From assembly GCA_049585815.1 (NCBI GenBank), contig JBAVAR010000138.1, positions 1 to 64,000 of the forward strand: 64,000 nt of DNA, given 5' to 3'. Below are positions 53,177 to 62,800 of the stretch, one piece after another. The translations under genes were made by a program, and so were the position numbers. Position 1 is the stretch's first letter. Each line of letters opens with the position of its first letter. Source of the DNA: DATLSM01 sp049585815. GTDB lineage: Bacteria; Actinomycetota; Thermoleophilia; Solirubrobacterales; 70-9. A model generated the notes under the pieces. The model was not told the origin of the DNA and did no database searches. It saw only the letters and a list, made by a program, of their open reading frames with translations.

Positions 53177-54064
53177 CTAATCGGTTGCGCTCGCCAGCCG
53201 CCGCTCGATCACATGGCGATCGTGGTCAAAGCCCCGGATCGGCACGTCGCCGGGATAGCCGATCAAGGCGGCCTCGGGAACGAGGCCGACCAATTCGGCC
53301 TCGGCAGGGCGTGCACCGAGGGGGGCGCCCAACGCGCGAATCCGCTCCAGGACTGCTGCCAAGGGAACCGCGAGCGGATCGTGGATATTGGTTGAGACCT
53401 GGCCACGGCCGCTCGAGAGCGTGACGCCCATCGCCCTGACCCCGGCAAGACCGCCGCCGGACTCGCGCAATCCTGCCGCTATGACCCGGGCGATCTCGGG
53501 TTCGCCCCCCTCCAGCTCGACATTGAATGCCGCCAGCGGCGGGCGGGCTGTGATCAGGGTGGCGCCCGCAGTGCGATGCGGAAGGGCGGGACCGCGGTCG
53601 GCATGCAGCGCTCCAGCCTCCATGCGCTGCCACAGTTCGGAGAGGCCGCCGTTGCGGAAGTAGGCGCGCTCGGCGCGGCCGGGGTTGCTCGCCAGTTCAC
53701 CATAGAGAAAGACTGGAACGCCGAGCCCGCCGATCTGATCGGCGACCTCGACCGCCTCGGCGCGGGCTGCGAGGCGCTCAGCCAAGTCAAGCCAGATAAT
53801 CGGGCAGACGTCGAGAGCCCCGATCGCCGGATGGACACCAGTGTAGGAGCCCATATCTATCGTCTCGATCGCCTTCTCGGCACCCCAGACTAGAGCGTCC
53901 AAGAGCGGGCCCGCACCTGCGGCAACGGTGAAGACGGTGCGGTCATGATCCACGTCGGAATGGCGGTCGAGAACTGTCACCCCTTTGGAGAGGACGGCCT
54001 CTAGGGCGCCAATTCGGGCGGGGTCATCTCCCTCTGAGAAGTTGGGTGCGCCGAGCAACGTCAT
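53177..54064 (-). CDS. ftcD: Glutamate formimidoyltransferase
   Basis: A 295-residue enzyme matching the formiminotransferase N- and C-subdomains: LLGAPNFSEGDDPARIGALE, DVDHDRTVFTVAAGAGPLLD, MGSYTGVHPAIGALDVCPII and VRAMGVTLSSGRGQVSTNIH. It transfers formimino from formiminoglutamate to tetrahydrofolate in histidine breakdown. Only the transferase domain is present; the cyclodeaminase is not fused or adjacent. It starts just after the M29-like gene. Confidence 0.9.
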   Translation of the reverse strand: MTLLGAPNFSEGDDPARIGALEAVLSKGVTVLDRHSDVDHDRTVFTVAAGAGPLLDALVWGAEKAIETIDMGSYTGVHPAIGALDVCPIIWLDLAERLAARAEAVEVADQIGGLGVPVFLYGELASNPGRAERAYFRNGGLSELWQRMEAGALHADRGPALPHRTAGATLITARPPLAAFNVELEGGEPEIARVIAAGLRESGGGLAGVRAMGVTLSSGRGQVSTNIHDPLAVPLAAVLERIRALGAPLGARPAEAELVGLVPEAALIGYPGDVPIRGFDHDRHVIERRLASATD

Positions 54065-54065
54065 C

Positions 54066-55019
54066 TCAGAGAAGAAGCTCGCCCCTGGAAACGATCGTCA
54101 CGCCGTCGATTTCTACAGTTGGTTCGAGCACCACGCAATCGAGGTGAACCGGGACCTGCACGGTGCCGCCGATTGCCGCCGAGGCGCCAAAGGCGACATG
54201 CGCAGTGCCGAGTATCTTCTCATCCTCGAGTACATCACCGGTGAGGATCGCTTTCTCGTTTGTGCCAATCCCCAACTCAGCGACATTCGTGCCGTCCGGG
54301 CCGTGGGCGCTAAGCAGTTCGAAGAGGATGGCGCCAGCTGTTCCGCTCGCCTCGGTTAGGTGCCCAGCGCGAACGGTAAGCGTCACCGGGGTGTCCAAGT
54401 TCCCCACTCCAGCGATTGACCCGTCGATGACCAATGTCCCCTCCCCCGTCCCCTCCAATGGCGCGATGAAGCCCTCGCCACATGGCAGGTTGCCGAAGGC
54501 TCCGGGTTGGGTCAGCTCACCGGCGTCAGAGATCGCCCGGCGACCCTCGAGGCCCAGTCGCAGATCACTGCCGTGGGGGCAGGTGACGCGGGCCTCCTCA
54601 CCGCGGTCGAGCACAGCGGAAACAGCGTGTCCGCGGCGACGCAGCTCGGCCATGTCGGCACTCATTACGCGAGCCAGCATCTGGGCAGTTACGCCTGGCA
54701 GTGTTGCGATGCGAACGCCAGCCTCGCTCGCGGCCTTGCGGGCCGCGGTATGAGACAGTGACTGGAGTGTCGGGGCGAGAACGACATCCGCAGTGACCAT
54801 CGCCGCGGCGATGGGAGTCGGGGGCTCGGCGGCGTGGGAATCCCGCTCAGCAATTACGGCGAGAATCGCATCGGCGCCGGCTTCTTGGGCCTCGCCCGTC
54901 AACTTTTCGCCTATTTCCTGCGTTGCTGGGTTGCAGACGACCAGAACCTCCTCTCCAGACGCGACGCCCATACAGTCGCGAACGACCGCCCGCACTGCCG
55001 CCATGAGATCAACCGTCAT
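54066..55019 (-). CDS. M29/leucyl aminopeptidase-like peptidase
   Basis: A 317-residue protein related to aminopeptidase T-like (M29) enzymes: GVASGEEVLVVCNPATQEIG, ADVVLAPTLQSLSHTAARKA, the acidic FGNLPCGEGFIAPLEGTGEG with the metal-binding Glu, and NVAELGIGTNEKAILTGDVL. The last His ligand probably lies in PVHLDCVVLEPTVEIDG. It is shorter than classical M29 (about 400), which fits the actinobacterial subgroup. Two base pairs separate it from ftcD. Confidence 0.82.
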   Translation of the reverse strand: MTVDLMAAVRAVVRDCMGVASGEEVLVVCNPATQEIGEKLTGEAQEAGADAILAVIAERDSHAAEPPTPIAAAMVTADVVLAPTLQSLSHTAARKAASEAGVRIATLPGVTAQMLARVMSADMAELRRRGHAVSAVLDRGEEARVTCPHGSDLRLGLEGRRAISDAGELTQPGAFGNLPCGEGFIAPLEGTGEGTLVIDGSIAGVGNLDTPVTLTVRAGHLTEASGTAGAILFELLSAHGPDGTNVAELGIGTNEKAILTGDVLEDEKILGTAHVAFGASAAIGGTVQVPVHLDCVVLEPTVEIDGVTIVSRGELLL

Positions 55020-55110
55020 CGCTAGCGAAGGCTAGCTTCACCAGCAATCCGGCGAGAGGACGCTGCGTGGGCTTGACTGGACCTCGGCGCATTGGATACG
55101 CGGTACAACA

Positions 55111-55284
55111 TCAATCGTCGTCGTGGCGATGGCGTAGGGCCCACGCCTCAAAACACACGAGGCCCACAAGGATCGAGGAAAAGGCAGCGAACGGCGCCCA
55201 CCAGTCAGCGGGCCTGGCGATCCCCAGCACCGCGACGACAAACGCGTTTCCAGCCAAAAGGAACGCGACAAATACAGGCCGCAT
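55111..55284 (-). CDS. Small two-span membrane protein (tentative)
   Basis: A 57-residue ORF from ATG 55284: MRPVFVAFLLAGNAFVVAVL, then a second span WWAPFAAFSSILVGLVCFEA and a polar tail RHRHDDD. Two hydrophobic stretches separated by an Arg/Asp turn suggest a hairpin membrane protein. No family recognised; the longer frame to 55374 has a non-membrane leader. Support is limited to the composition. Confidence 0.4.
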   Translation of the reverse strand: MRPVFVAFLLAGNAFVVAVLGIARPADWWAPFAAFSSILVGLVCFEAWALRHRHDDD

Positions 55285-55383
55285 CGCGGCCCACCTCGTC
55301 TCTGGTGGACGATTGGTTCTGGGCGCCACACTCCAAGGATTGCAGCCATCGCCCAGCAGTTCCATCGCTACCATGCCATCCCC

Positions 55384-55457
55384 GCCGGAGTAGCTCAGCT
55401 GGTTAGAGCAGCGGAATCATAATCCGCGTGTCGGGGGTTCGAGTCCCTCCTCCGGCA
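55384..55457 (+). tRNA. tRNA-Met (CAT)
   Basis: A 74-nt cloverleaf: acceptor GCCGGAG (55384-55390) pairs with CTCCGGC (55450-55456), with discriminator A. The D-arm is AGCTCAGCTGGTTAGAGC, the anticodon arm GCGGAATCATAATCCGC with CAT, and the T-arm GGGGGTTCGAGTCCCTCC. CCA is not encoded. CAT could instead mark Ile2 (lysidine-modified), which sequence alone cannot exclude. It borders the accessory region to the right and is a plausible integration site. Confidence 0.92.
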
Positions 55458-55811
55458 TTCACTTATTCCCTGTAAATCAGCATATATCGCAAGTGCCAGA
55501 AGGAACGAATCGCGAAATGTGTCCCAGATATGTCCCGAGCTTTCGTGCTTGAGTGCAGCGCGGGGCAGGCAGACAGCGATGGCTGGCGGCGCTGCGCAAA
55601 GTCCCCGGACCCACCCTCACCCCTGGGGCTCAACACTTGGTAGTGCGCTCTCTGGTTGCGCGATGCCGTTGTGATGATGCTGGGCCTAACGGTGAGAAGC
55701 GGGGGTCGAACCCGCGGCGTGGCCCTAGCGCCACCTCGAGTACGCAACTTTTGGGCAGTTGCGTAGACCCTTGTGTTTGCCGCCCCAGCGGCTACCGACT
55801 TGCTTTGTTGC
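55458..55811. other. 354-bp stretch with a class II tRNA-like relic
   Basis: No credible protein gene is seen. On the minus strand three stacked hairpins resemble the 3' half of a class II tRNA: an 8-bp stem with a 7-nt loop (55742-55764), a short long-variable-arm-like hairpin (55719-55734) and a T-arm GCGGGTTCGACCCCCGC (55699-55715). A matching 5' acceptor and D-arm were not found, so it is probably a remnant. Confidence 0.4.
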
Positions 55812-56270
55812 CTATTCGGCCAAATCCACCGTCCAGTTCAGGGCTTGGATATCGGCATCTAGCTCGCGCCTCTCTCTGGCAAGTTGGTCAAGGCGATTCC
55901 TGACCGCACCGACATCAAATGTAGTGACGACCCGAATCTCAGATCGGCTGTAGCGCGCCCGTTGCTGGGCGGTAGCGTCGGCTGCTGCTTTGAGGGTGCC
56001 GTGTCGCAATCCGAGAACGTCGCGCTCTGCGAGCGCATCTGTAAGCGTCCTTCCCGACCGAAACTCCGTCTGGGCGTCAGTTCGGTTGATGTTGGCAATC
56101 AGTTGCTCCAACTCATCCGCAGTTCGGTCGAGCGCCTCGATCAGCATGTCCGGGTTCTCAGGGGGCGAGTCGCCCTCCTGAACCAATGTGCTCATAGTCA
56201 GGCGTTCTCTCAACTCGACCAGGCGACTTTGCAGCTCGGCTCGCCTCGCGAGTGCTTCTCCGAGTCTCAT
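55812..56270 (-). CDS. DIP1984-family protein
   Basis: A 152-residue helical protein starting at ATG 56270 (MRLGEALARRAELQSRLVEL). The pattern ANINRTDAQTEFRSGRTLTD and LAERDVLGLRHGTLKAAADA is that of the DIP1984 family (also called septicolysin-like), a coiled-coil protein of unknown role that is often found on mobile or sporadic loci. The family Asn-Arg-Thr-Asp motif is intact. The longer frame to 56444 is not supported. Confidence 0.8.
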   Translation of the reverse strand: MRLGEALARRAELQSRLVELRERLTMSTLVQEGDSPPENPDMLIEALDRTADELEQLIANINRTDAQTEFRSGRTLTDALAERDVLGLRHGTLKAAADATAQQRARYSRSEIRVVTTFDVGAVRNRLDQLARERRELDADIQALNWTVDLAE

Positions 56271-56500
56271 GGATCGTTGCTCCGTTCTCCAAGGTGCCGA
56301 AGAAGACGGCACGAGTAGTCGCGAGCAATGTTGGCAAACTCCGTCACCAACCAAGTGAAGCCGTAGACTCGCTTCAGGGCCAAGCGCCACCGGCGCCGCT
56401 GAGTTGAGGGTGAGCGAATCCTTGAGCGTCAGTGCGGGTTTCATCTGTGGGGCTTGCGACCTTGAAACGAAAGCAAACCCGGCAAACGAAGGAGCAGGAC

Positions 56501-57142
56501 ATGAGAAAAGTAGGCAAGCATAAGCGGATCAGTCGCCCCAGTCCGGCAATGGTGATCGCGGTGATCGCCCTGATCGTCGCCCTCACCGGCAGCGCCTACG
56601 CTGCCTTTAAGATCCCCCGCAACTCGGTCGGCACCCGCCAACTGAAGGCGAAGTCGGTGACCAACGGCACGCTCGCAAACGGCGCCGTCAACGGCGCCAA
56701 AATCGCCGAAGGGACAATCACCGGCACCAACGTCAACCTCTCTGCTCTGGGCACCGTGCCCAAGGCCGCAGACGCCTCCTCCGCCCAAAACGCCAACACC
56801 GTCGATGAACACTCGGCCTCCTGCCCACAGGGAGCGACCCTGATCAGGGGCCTTTGCTTTGACGCCCAGCCGAACCCGGCCGTCAGCACGGTCAAAGAAG
56901 CCGCCGATAGCTGTGCGGCCAGAGGCGGATGGCTACCCTCTCCGCTAGAGCTCTACTCGGTGCGCGGGGTGCTCAACCTGGGCAAAGGCGTCGGCTCTGA
57001 ACACCAGTACACCGATGAGTTCTACGGCAACACCAACGGCACCAACTACCGCACCGTGGTCGTCGACGGGACAGGGGCAATCTCAGAGTCTGAAATCAAC
57101 GCCCCCTCCCAATACATCTGCGTCTATCCGCTGGTGCGATAG
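56501..57142 (+). CDS. Secreted protein with degenerate pentapeptide-like spacer repeats
   Basis: A 213-residue protein. ATG 56501 has GGAG 8 bp upstream. The signal segment is PAMVIAVIALIVALTGSAYA followed by AFKIPRNSVGTRQLK. The stretch KSVTNGTLANGAVNGAKIAE shows short repeated xNGxx units. The C-terminal half (ASCPQGATLIRGLCFDAQ; YRTVVVDGTGAISES) has Cys pairs and may be a small folded domain. This N-terminal pattern recurs in Thermoleophilia; the function is unknown. Confidence 0.78.
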   Translation: MRKVGKHKRISRPSPAMVIAVIALIVALTGSAYAAFKIPRNSVGTRQLKAKSVTNGTLANGAVNGAKIAEGTITGTNVNLSALGTVPKAADASSAQNANTVDEHSASCPQGATLIRGLCFDAQPNPAVSTVKEAADSCAARGGWLPSPLELYSVRGVLNLGKGVGSEHQYTDEFYGNTNGTNYRTVVVDGTGAISESEINAPSQYICVYPLVR

Positions 57143-57185
57143 GAGCAGCGGGTGGCCGAACTCTCAGGATAATCCAGCCTCAAGG

Positions 57186-57230
57186 CAGACGGTTAGGCTC
57201 GGAGGAGATCCAACTCCTCCGAGCCGTCTG
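57186..57230. terminator. Bidirectional terminator hairpin
   Basis: A perfect 12-bp stem (ggctcggaggag 57196-57207 with ctcctccgagcc 57214-57225) has a 6-nt loop and an outer 5-bp stem (57186-57190 with 57226-57230) across a bulge. There is no long T run. It lies between two convergent genes, so it probably ends both transcripts. Confidence 0.75.
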
Positions 57231-57263
57231 AACCGCCGGAGAAACCCGTGACCTTTAGTCACA

Positions 57264-59456
57264 CTAACGAAAGACCCTCCAGCGAATCCTGAAGGGCCCA
57301 GAACCTAAATAGATGAGCTGGAACCTCCCCCTGCACTCATCCAATGTGGCAAGCAATCCCCGGCCGCTGAAGGTTCCGACACAATATTCCGCCAAATCTG
57401 AGACCCGAAGAGAATGACCCTTTACATAGACTGCGAATATCGTCCCGTAGTTCAGCGGGAAACGGGGTGATGCCCACCTCTTAACTCGCATTGAGGCGCG
57501 CAGAATTCGAGTGCACGCTCTCTTGGAGCACCGCACAGGTCGCCTGGGTAGGATTTTCTGCCTCCCCCCTTTTTCTACTTCTTCTTCTACTGCGCTCCCA
57601 CTGACAGACTGAGCTTGAGGGGTCGTAAACTCGCTAGTCGATCCGACGCTCGATCTTTCAACGTTTGCGGCCGTAACTCGATACTGGTAAGTGGTCCCCG
57701 CCCTTAGACCTGAAAGTTCTGAAGTGACGGCCGTACGACCTACATAGGGTAGCGCTGGCGAACATACAACGCTCTTGGCTTGTTCATAGCCAGACGCCGA
57801 GTAGCTCGCTTGGTCGATATATTCGAAGCTGCATCCCGTAATAGTTTCACCGAATTCGGGCTGAATGGCCCCGTGCACAGCGACAGAAGTTCCATTAACG
57901 GTTGCTGGGCCTGTGAAAGCGCCGGGCGAGCTAAGGGTTACCAGGTTCCTGCTCGCGCCAGAGCGCTGTCCACGGCTGTTGTTCACCACGAGGCGATAGG
58001 TATATTCCGTGTGGGGTTGGAGTTGAGGGAGTTCAGATCGGACTTCTATAAGCCCGACGCCCGAATACGGTGGAGCAGGTGTGCACGGAGCTGATTTGGC
58101 CGCGGCATAATCGCGGGTCTCGAACTGCTGAGTGGGCACAAATTCGAAATGGCAGCCGGTGACAACGCCAGCATTTGCGGAATCTAATTCCCCGGTGACG
58201 GCGCTGGGGTGTCCAGGCTGCGACGGTCCTGTTGTGGCTTCCGGAACAATTCCCGCTGGGAGAAAGACCAGAACCAGCCCCTTACCCACGGGGGGCTTAG
58301 AAGCAACATACACGGTGCCGTCAGTTGCATCCACCGCGATCCCGTGCGGCCACGAACCACTGGTCAGATCGCCTTCCCCGAAGGAGGCGGTCGGAGTACA
58401 ATTAGGAAATGCGCAGCTCGACGAAAATTCGGTGACCTGCGCTGGGGATGCTTCGGCGACGTAGATGATGTTGTTGGATGGATTTATTGCCTCCGCGGTA
58501 GAGGTACCCGACTCTAAAGTCCCAAGTTCGGTTCCGGAGCTGCTGTATTTCTCAACCGCTCCGTCGCCGGTCACCATGTAAATATTGCTCTCCGAGTCAA
58601 CCGCGATGCCTCCGCCGGTAAGTCCCGGGGTTGCGAAATGCGAGATTAAACGACCGCTTTCGTCGAACGTATATATTGTTGCTGGACCCGAGTCTTCTAG
58701 TACCAATAGGTTTCCGTCGTTATCAACGGTAAGTCCGCTAATAAGGCCGCCGAAATTGAGTTGGCCATCGGTTTGCCAGCTAGTCACCAACTGCCCTGTG
58801 GAAGTGAACTTCGAAATGAGGCGATCTCCGGCGACATACACATCGCCAGCCGACGAGCCCCCAGAACCGTCGACGGCAACTAAGGACGGTTCAGCGAACG
58901 AACCGTCGGCGGCCGTTCCTGATTGACAGGTTTCACCTGCTACGCAGACGTTCTGTTCAGATTCTGGCCTCCCTTCTTCTACCTTTGCTGTATTCACAGC
59001 CCTGCCGAACATGAGCAGAAAGCTCCCTTGCGCGGTGAACTTCTCGATTCTGGAGTTTGTTGGGTCGGCCACATAGATATCGTGCGCAGAGGGACCAGTC
59101 GAGTTGTCGACCGCTACGTCCGTGGGATTGGAAATTAGATCGCTACCGGAGCCGATGATCGAATAAGAGAAGACGTGAGGGCTTGCCCATGCGGCGTGTG
59201 CTGCTACGAGCACGAGCACAAAGGGGAGACAGGCAAGCCAAAGTCTGGTCGAACGGGCAAGGTGTCGGATAGTCCGACGGAAAGTTGTTCCGGCTTTACC
59301 GGACGCTTTCAGGGGATCGGCAAGCAACGTGAGCTTTGGCCTAGGCCCCAGAGAGGGCAACGGGTTTCGGCCGCCAGAGCGATTATGGATGCTTGGCTCT
59401 CGATTAAGGACGCTTGGCTCAGCTGGGGCGCCGGTTTGGCGCTTCGAATACCTCAT
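57264..59456 (-). CDS. Secreted NHL-repeat beta-propeller protein
   Basis: A 730-residue protein starting at ATG 59456 (MRYSKRQT), preceded by an AGGGAGG Shine-Dalgarno; the frame to 59486 is rejected. It has a long basic leader and then a membrane segment (LWLACLPFVLVLVAAHAAWA). NHL-like blades follow, each with DVAVDNS..DIYVAD-type strands (PTDVAVDNSTGPSAHDIYVA; PHGIAVDATDGTVYVASKPP). Next come two fibronectin-like modules (YTYRLVVNNSRGQRSGASRN; TTYQYRVTAANVERSSVGST) and a basic tail. AT-richer codon use than the neighbours suggests transfer. Function unknown; an adhesin or envelope protein is possible. Confidence 0.82.
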   Translation of the reverse strand: MRYSKRQTGAPAEPSVLNREPSIHNRSGGRNPLPSLGPRPKLTLLADPLKASGKAGTTFRRTIRHLARSTRLWLACLPFVLVLVAAHAAWASPHVFSYSIIGSGSDLISNPTDVAVDNSTGPSAHDIYVADPTNSRIEKFTAQGSFLLMFGRAVNTAKVEEGRPESEQNVCVAGETCQSGTAADGSFAEPSLVAVDGSGGSSAGDVYVAGDRLISKFTSTGQLVTSWQTDGQLNFGGLISGLTVDNDGNLLVLEDSGPATIYTFDESGRLISHFATPGLTGGGIAVDSESNIYMVTGDGAVEKYSSSGTELGTLESGTSTAEAINPSNNIIYVAEASPAQVTEFSSSCAFPNCTPTASFGEGDLTSGSWPHGIAVDATDGTVYVASKPPVGKGLVLVFLPAGIVPEATTGPSQPGHPSAVTGELDSANAGVVTGCHFEFVPTQQFETRDYAAAKSAPCTPAPPYSGVGLIEVRSELPQLQPHTEYTYRLVVNNSRGQRSGASRNLVTLSSPGAFTGPATVNGTSVAVHGAIQPEFGETITGCSFEYIDQASYSASGYEQAKSVVCSPALPYVGRTAVTSELSGLRAGTTYQYRVTAANVERSSVGSTSEFTTPQAQSVSGSAVEEEVEKGGRQKILPRRPVRCSKRACTRILRASMRVKRWASPRFPLNYGTIFAVYVKGHSLRVSDLAEYCVGTFSGRGLLATLDECRGRFQLIYLGSGPFRIRWRVFR

Positions 59457-59599
59457 ATCTTCCTCCCTGTCTGACCAGTATTCCACACTGAAAGTCTGGA
59501 TCGACGCTTTATATAAGCGCTACCTTTTTTTTAGTCGGTTTCAGGGACTGGTATCGAAATTGGCAATGAGGACTTCAACTTGATGAAATCCTGAGGCGC

Positions 59600-59799
59600 T
59601 CATGCCGGTGTCCATCTCTGCTGCTCTTCGCGCAGCCCTGCCACAGACACGTCCTGTTGTTTGAGATACAGCGAGCTCAACGGGAAGCCGCAACTATCCA
59701 CCCACCGATCGATGTCGGCCTGCTCAGCCTGCGGGTCCGCGAACCCTCCTCCTCGCTCGCCGGAGCGACGACTCGCCGCAGGCGTTCGTTGACCGTCAC
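59600..59799 (-). pseudogene. Frameshifted small ORF downstream of the relaxase gene
   Basis: From GTG 59799 one frame reads MTVNERLRRVVAPASEEE and a neighbouring frame continues GFADPQAEQADIDRWVDSCG to 59600. Both halves look like protein, but they join only with a small indel near gaggaggaggg. A short gene following the relaxase would make sense as a mobilization accessory protein. No family is recognised; the evidence is only the composite reading. Confidence 0.3.
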
Positions 59800-59840
59800 A
59801 CCGATGCTCTACCGGGCCGCTGAACTGTCCCCGCGTGGAC

Positions 59841-62800
59841 TCACCTCGCGATCCCCATAGAGTTCTCGAGCTCGATCGCATGCACGCGGCCCAGCTCGCG
59901 CTGAACCTGCCGCAACCGGTTCTCCCGCCGCCAGCGAGCGGCCCGCTCGGCAGTGTCCTGCGGTTCGGCCCCCAGCGCGCTGTCTTTGTCGGTGATCCCG
60001 CGCTCCTGGCGATAGCCCTCAATCAGCTCCACCCCGCGCTCCCAGCTCTTCGCCTTGGCGGGATCGGTCGGCCTCTCCCCCAACTCGCGGGTGATGTAGT
60101 CGGGGGGTGCGAGGCGGGCGGCGGTAACCGCCGGCGCCCGCCGCCCGGCGAGCACCCCCTCGACCACCGCCAGCTCTTCCCTTGCGGTGCGGCCGGGCTC
60201 GGGCATCTCCCCCAGCGCCCCCTCCATCCGCTCCAGCACCGCGTGGCTGTGGGCCTCGAAGGCCTCGATCCGCACCAGCTCGGCATTGCGCTCGCGCCGA
60301 CCCCTGTCCTGCACCGCCTCGCGCTCGGTCTCGAAGCCCATCAGGCGCTCGCGCGCCGCGGCGATCCTCTCCACCAGGGCACGGCGACTCTCCTCGGCGG
60401 CCCGCTCGCGATTCGCGGCGGGCTCCAGCTCGGTGCGCCTTGCCGCCAGCTCGGTGCTGGGCAGCGCTGAGAACCGGGCTGCGAGGGCCTCCTCGTGGGC
60501 GGAGGTCTGGGCGCGATCGCGCTCGGCGGCTTCGGCGATGTGGTCGAGGCCCTCGCGCAGGTGCGGAGAGCGCGGCGCGTACTCCTCGCGCTGGGCCTGC
60601 AGCTCCGGGGTCGCGTAGAGGAAGGTCTCCTCGCGGGCGCGCGAGGCGGCGACGTAGAGCTCTTGTTTGTCCATCGAGGGGTCGGCGCAGACGAAGGCGC
60701 GATCGACGGTCGCCCCCTGGGCGCAGTAGGTCGTCATCGCGTAGGCGTGTTCGATCGCCGGGGCCTCGGAGTGGGGGTTGGTCCGCACCAGGTACTCGGC
60801 TCCGACCTCGACCCGCCGCACCTGGTCGATCGCTTCGAGGGTGAGGCGTCGTTGCTCGATGTCTACCTCGGCGACCCGCCAGCGCTCGCGGTTGTAGATC
60901 TCCTTAGTGCGGTCGTTGACGCGGCTGATCAGGAGATCACCCGCGGCGAAGGAGTGGTCGCCGACCTCGATCACTTGCTCTCCGAGCCTGCCCTGCTGGC
61001 GGCGAACCTCGCGCGCCATCGCGTTCAGGCGCCCGACCTCGGCGTTTCGCTTGGCGATCATCACCGCGTCCTCACCCCGCTCGAATGCCTCGCGCCAGTC
61101 ACCGACCATTGCCTCCCTCCTCGCCTCAGCGTCGGGAGCCACGACCACCCGCTCCTCAGAGCGGTAGAGGTCAAGCGCCTCGCGCCCCTCCCCGGCGCGG
61201 ATCCGCTTGGCCGCCTCGCGGTCAAGCTCGTGGCGGTGGCGGATCACCTCGTCGAGAACAATCGGGTCGCTTCCGTGCGCCAGCGAGGCGAAGAGGCCGC
61301 CGGCCTCGATCTCCCCCAACTGGGCGGGGTCGCCGATCAGGACGAGCTTCGCCTCCGAGCGCTCGACATGGTCGATTAGGCGGGCCAGGGTGGCGGAGTC
61401 GACCATCCCCGCCTCGTCGATCAGCAGCACCGAACCCCGCGCCAGGGGGACGTCCCCCTCGGCGGCTTTGCGGCCGAGCTCGACCAGCAGGCTGGCGATG
61501 CTGGTCGCCTCAAGGCCCTCGGCGCGCAGCGCGTTGGCCGCCCGCCAGGTCGGTGCCGCCGCGCGCAATGGAATGGCGGCCGCCGCCCAGCCCTCGGCCG
61601 CAGCGAGGGTCGCGCAGGTCTTCCCGGTCCCTGCCTCGCCGATCACGATCACGATCCCCTCGCGCCCGGCGAGCAACCGTCCGACCATCTCCCGCTGATC
61701 TGCCTTCAGGGCGGGGTGGGCGGCCAGCACCCGTTGGGCGATCGCCTCCCCGGCCACCGCCGGCCCATCGCTACGCAGCCGCTCTGCCGCCGCCAGCGCC
61801 TCGCGCTCCAGCTCCCAGATGCGGCGGGTGGTGTAGCGCTGGGTCCTGGCATCGGCGGCGAGCGGGATCACCACCTCGGAGGCGAGGAAGGCATCGGCGA
61901 TCCGCTCGACCTCCGCGGCGGGGGCGCCGTTTGGCAGCGAGCCGGCGACGGCCTGGATCGCGTCGCGGCGCTCGAAGTGGGAGCGCTCCGCGGTCACCGC
62001 GCGGCCGAGCTGATCGAGGCTGAGGGTCGCAGTGCCGATTGACTGCTGGCGGCCCAGAGTCGCCTCCAAGGTGGCGCGGTCGAGGCCGATCTCCGCCGCC
62101 CGCCGCGCCCAGCGCTGGCGCAGCGTGGAGGTCGAGATGCCGGAGTCCTGCTTGGTCGCGCGGGTGGTGAGGTTGGCGACCTGACGGGCGCGGGCGGAGG
62201 CGTCCGCTCCTCCAGCCGCCGCGAGGATCTCCGCCCGGCGGGTGGAGAACTCGCGCAGGTGGGAATCGGCGAAGCCGGCGATCTCGGCGATCCCCTTGCG
62301 GAGCGGCTGCCACTCGACCCCGAGCGTACGGGTCAGCTCGTGGCGCAGGTTTGCCTCATAGAGGTAGGAGGCGGTCTTGGCGTGGTTGTAGAGGGCGGGG
62401 TGGTAGAGGCGGGTCCAGCGCCCGTCTGGTCCCTTGGTCGCGTTGGCGATCAGGACGTGGGTGTGGAGCTGGGGGTCCCCGTTGCGTGAGGAGCGGTGGC
62501 GGTAGGCGGCGGCGAGGAAGCCCGAGCCCTTCATGAACTGCCTTCCTCCCGCTCCGCGCCGCGTCCAGCAGGCCTCGCGCTGCAGGTAGCCGAGGGCGGA
62601 AGCGAGGGAGCGCTCGTGGGCGGCGATCACCGCCGCCGCGGTGTCTCGGTCACCAAGTCCCCAGAGCAGCGAGACAGACTTTGGAGCAGAGAAGGTGAGG
62701 TCAAAGCCGGGGACCGCGCCGTTGGTCGGGACCCCGCGCATCCCCAGCAGGGGCTCGCCGTCTACGGGGTTGCGGCCGGTCAGCATCGCGGTCAGCTGCT

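Noticed and set aside
55684..55770. tmRNA or complete tRNA on the minus strand
   Set aside because: No acceptor stem matching the 3' strand was found and no tag ORF is visible; only the T-arm, variable-arm and anticodon-like arm remain.
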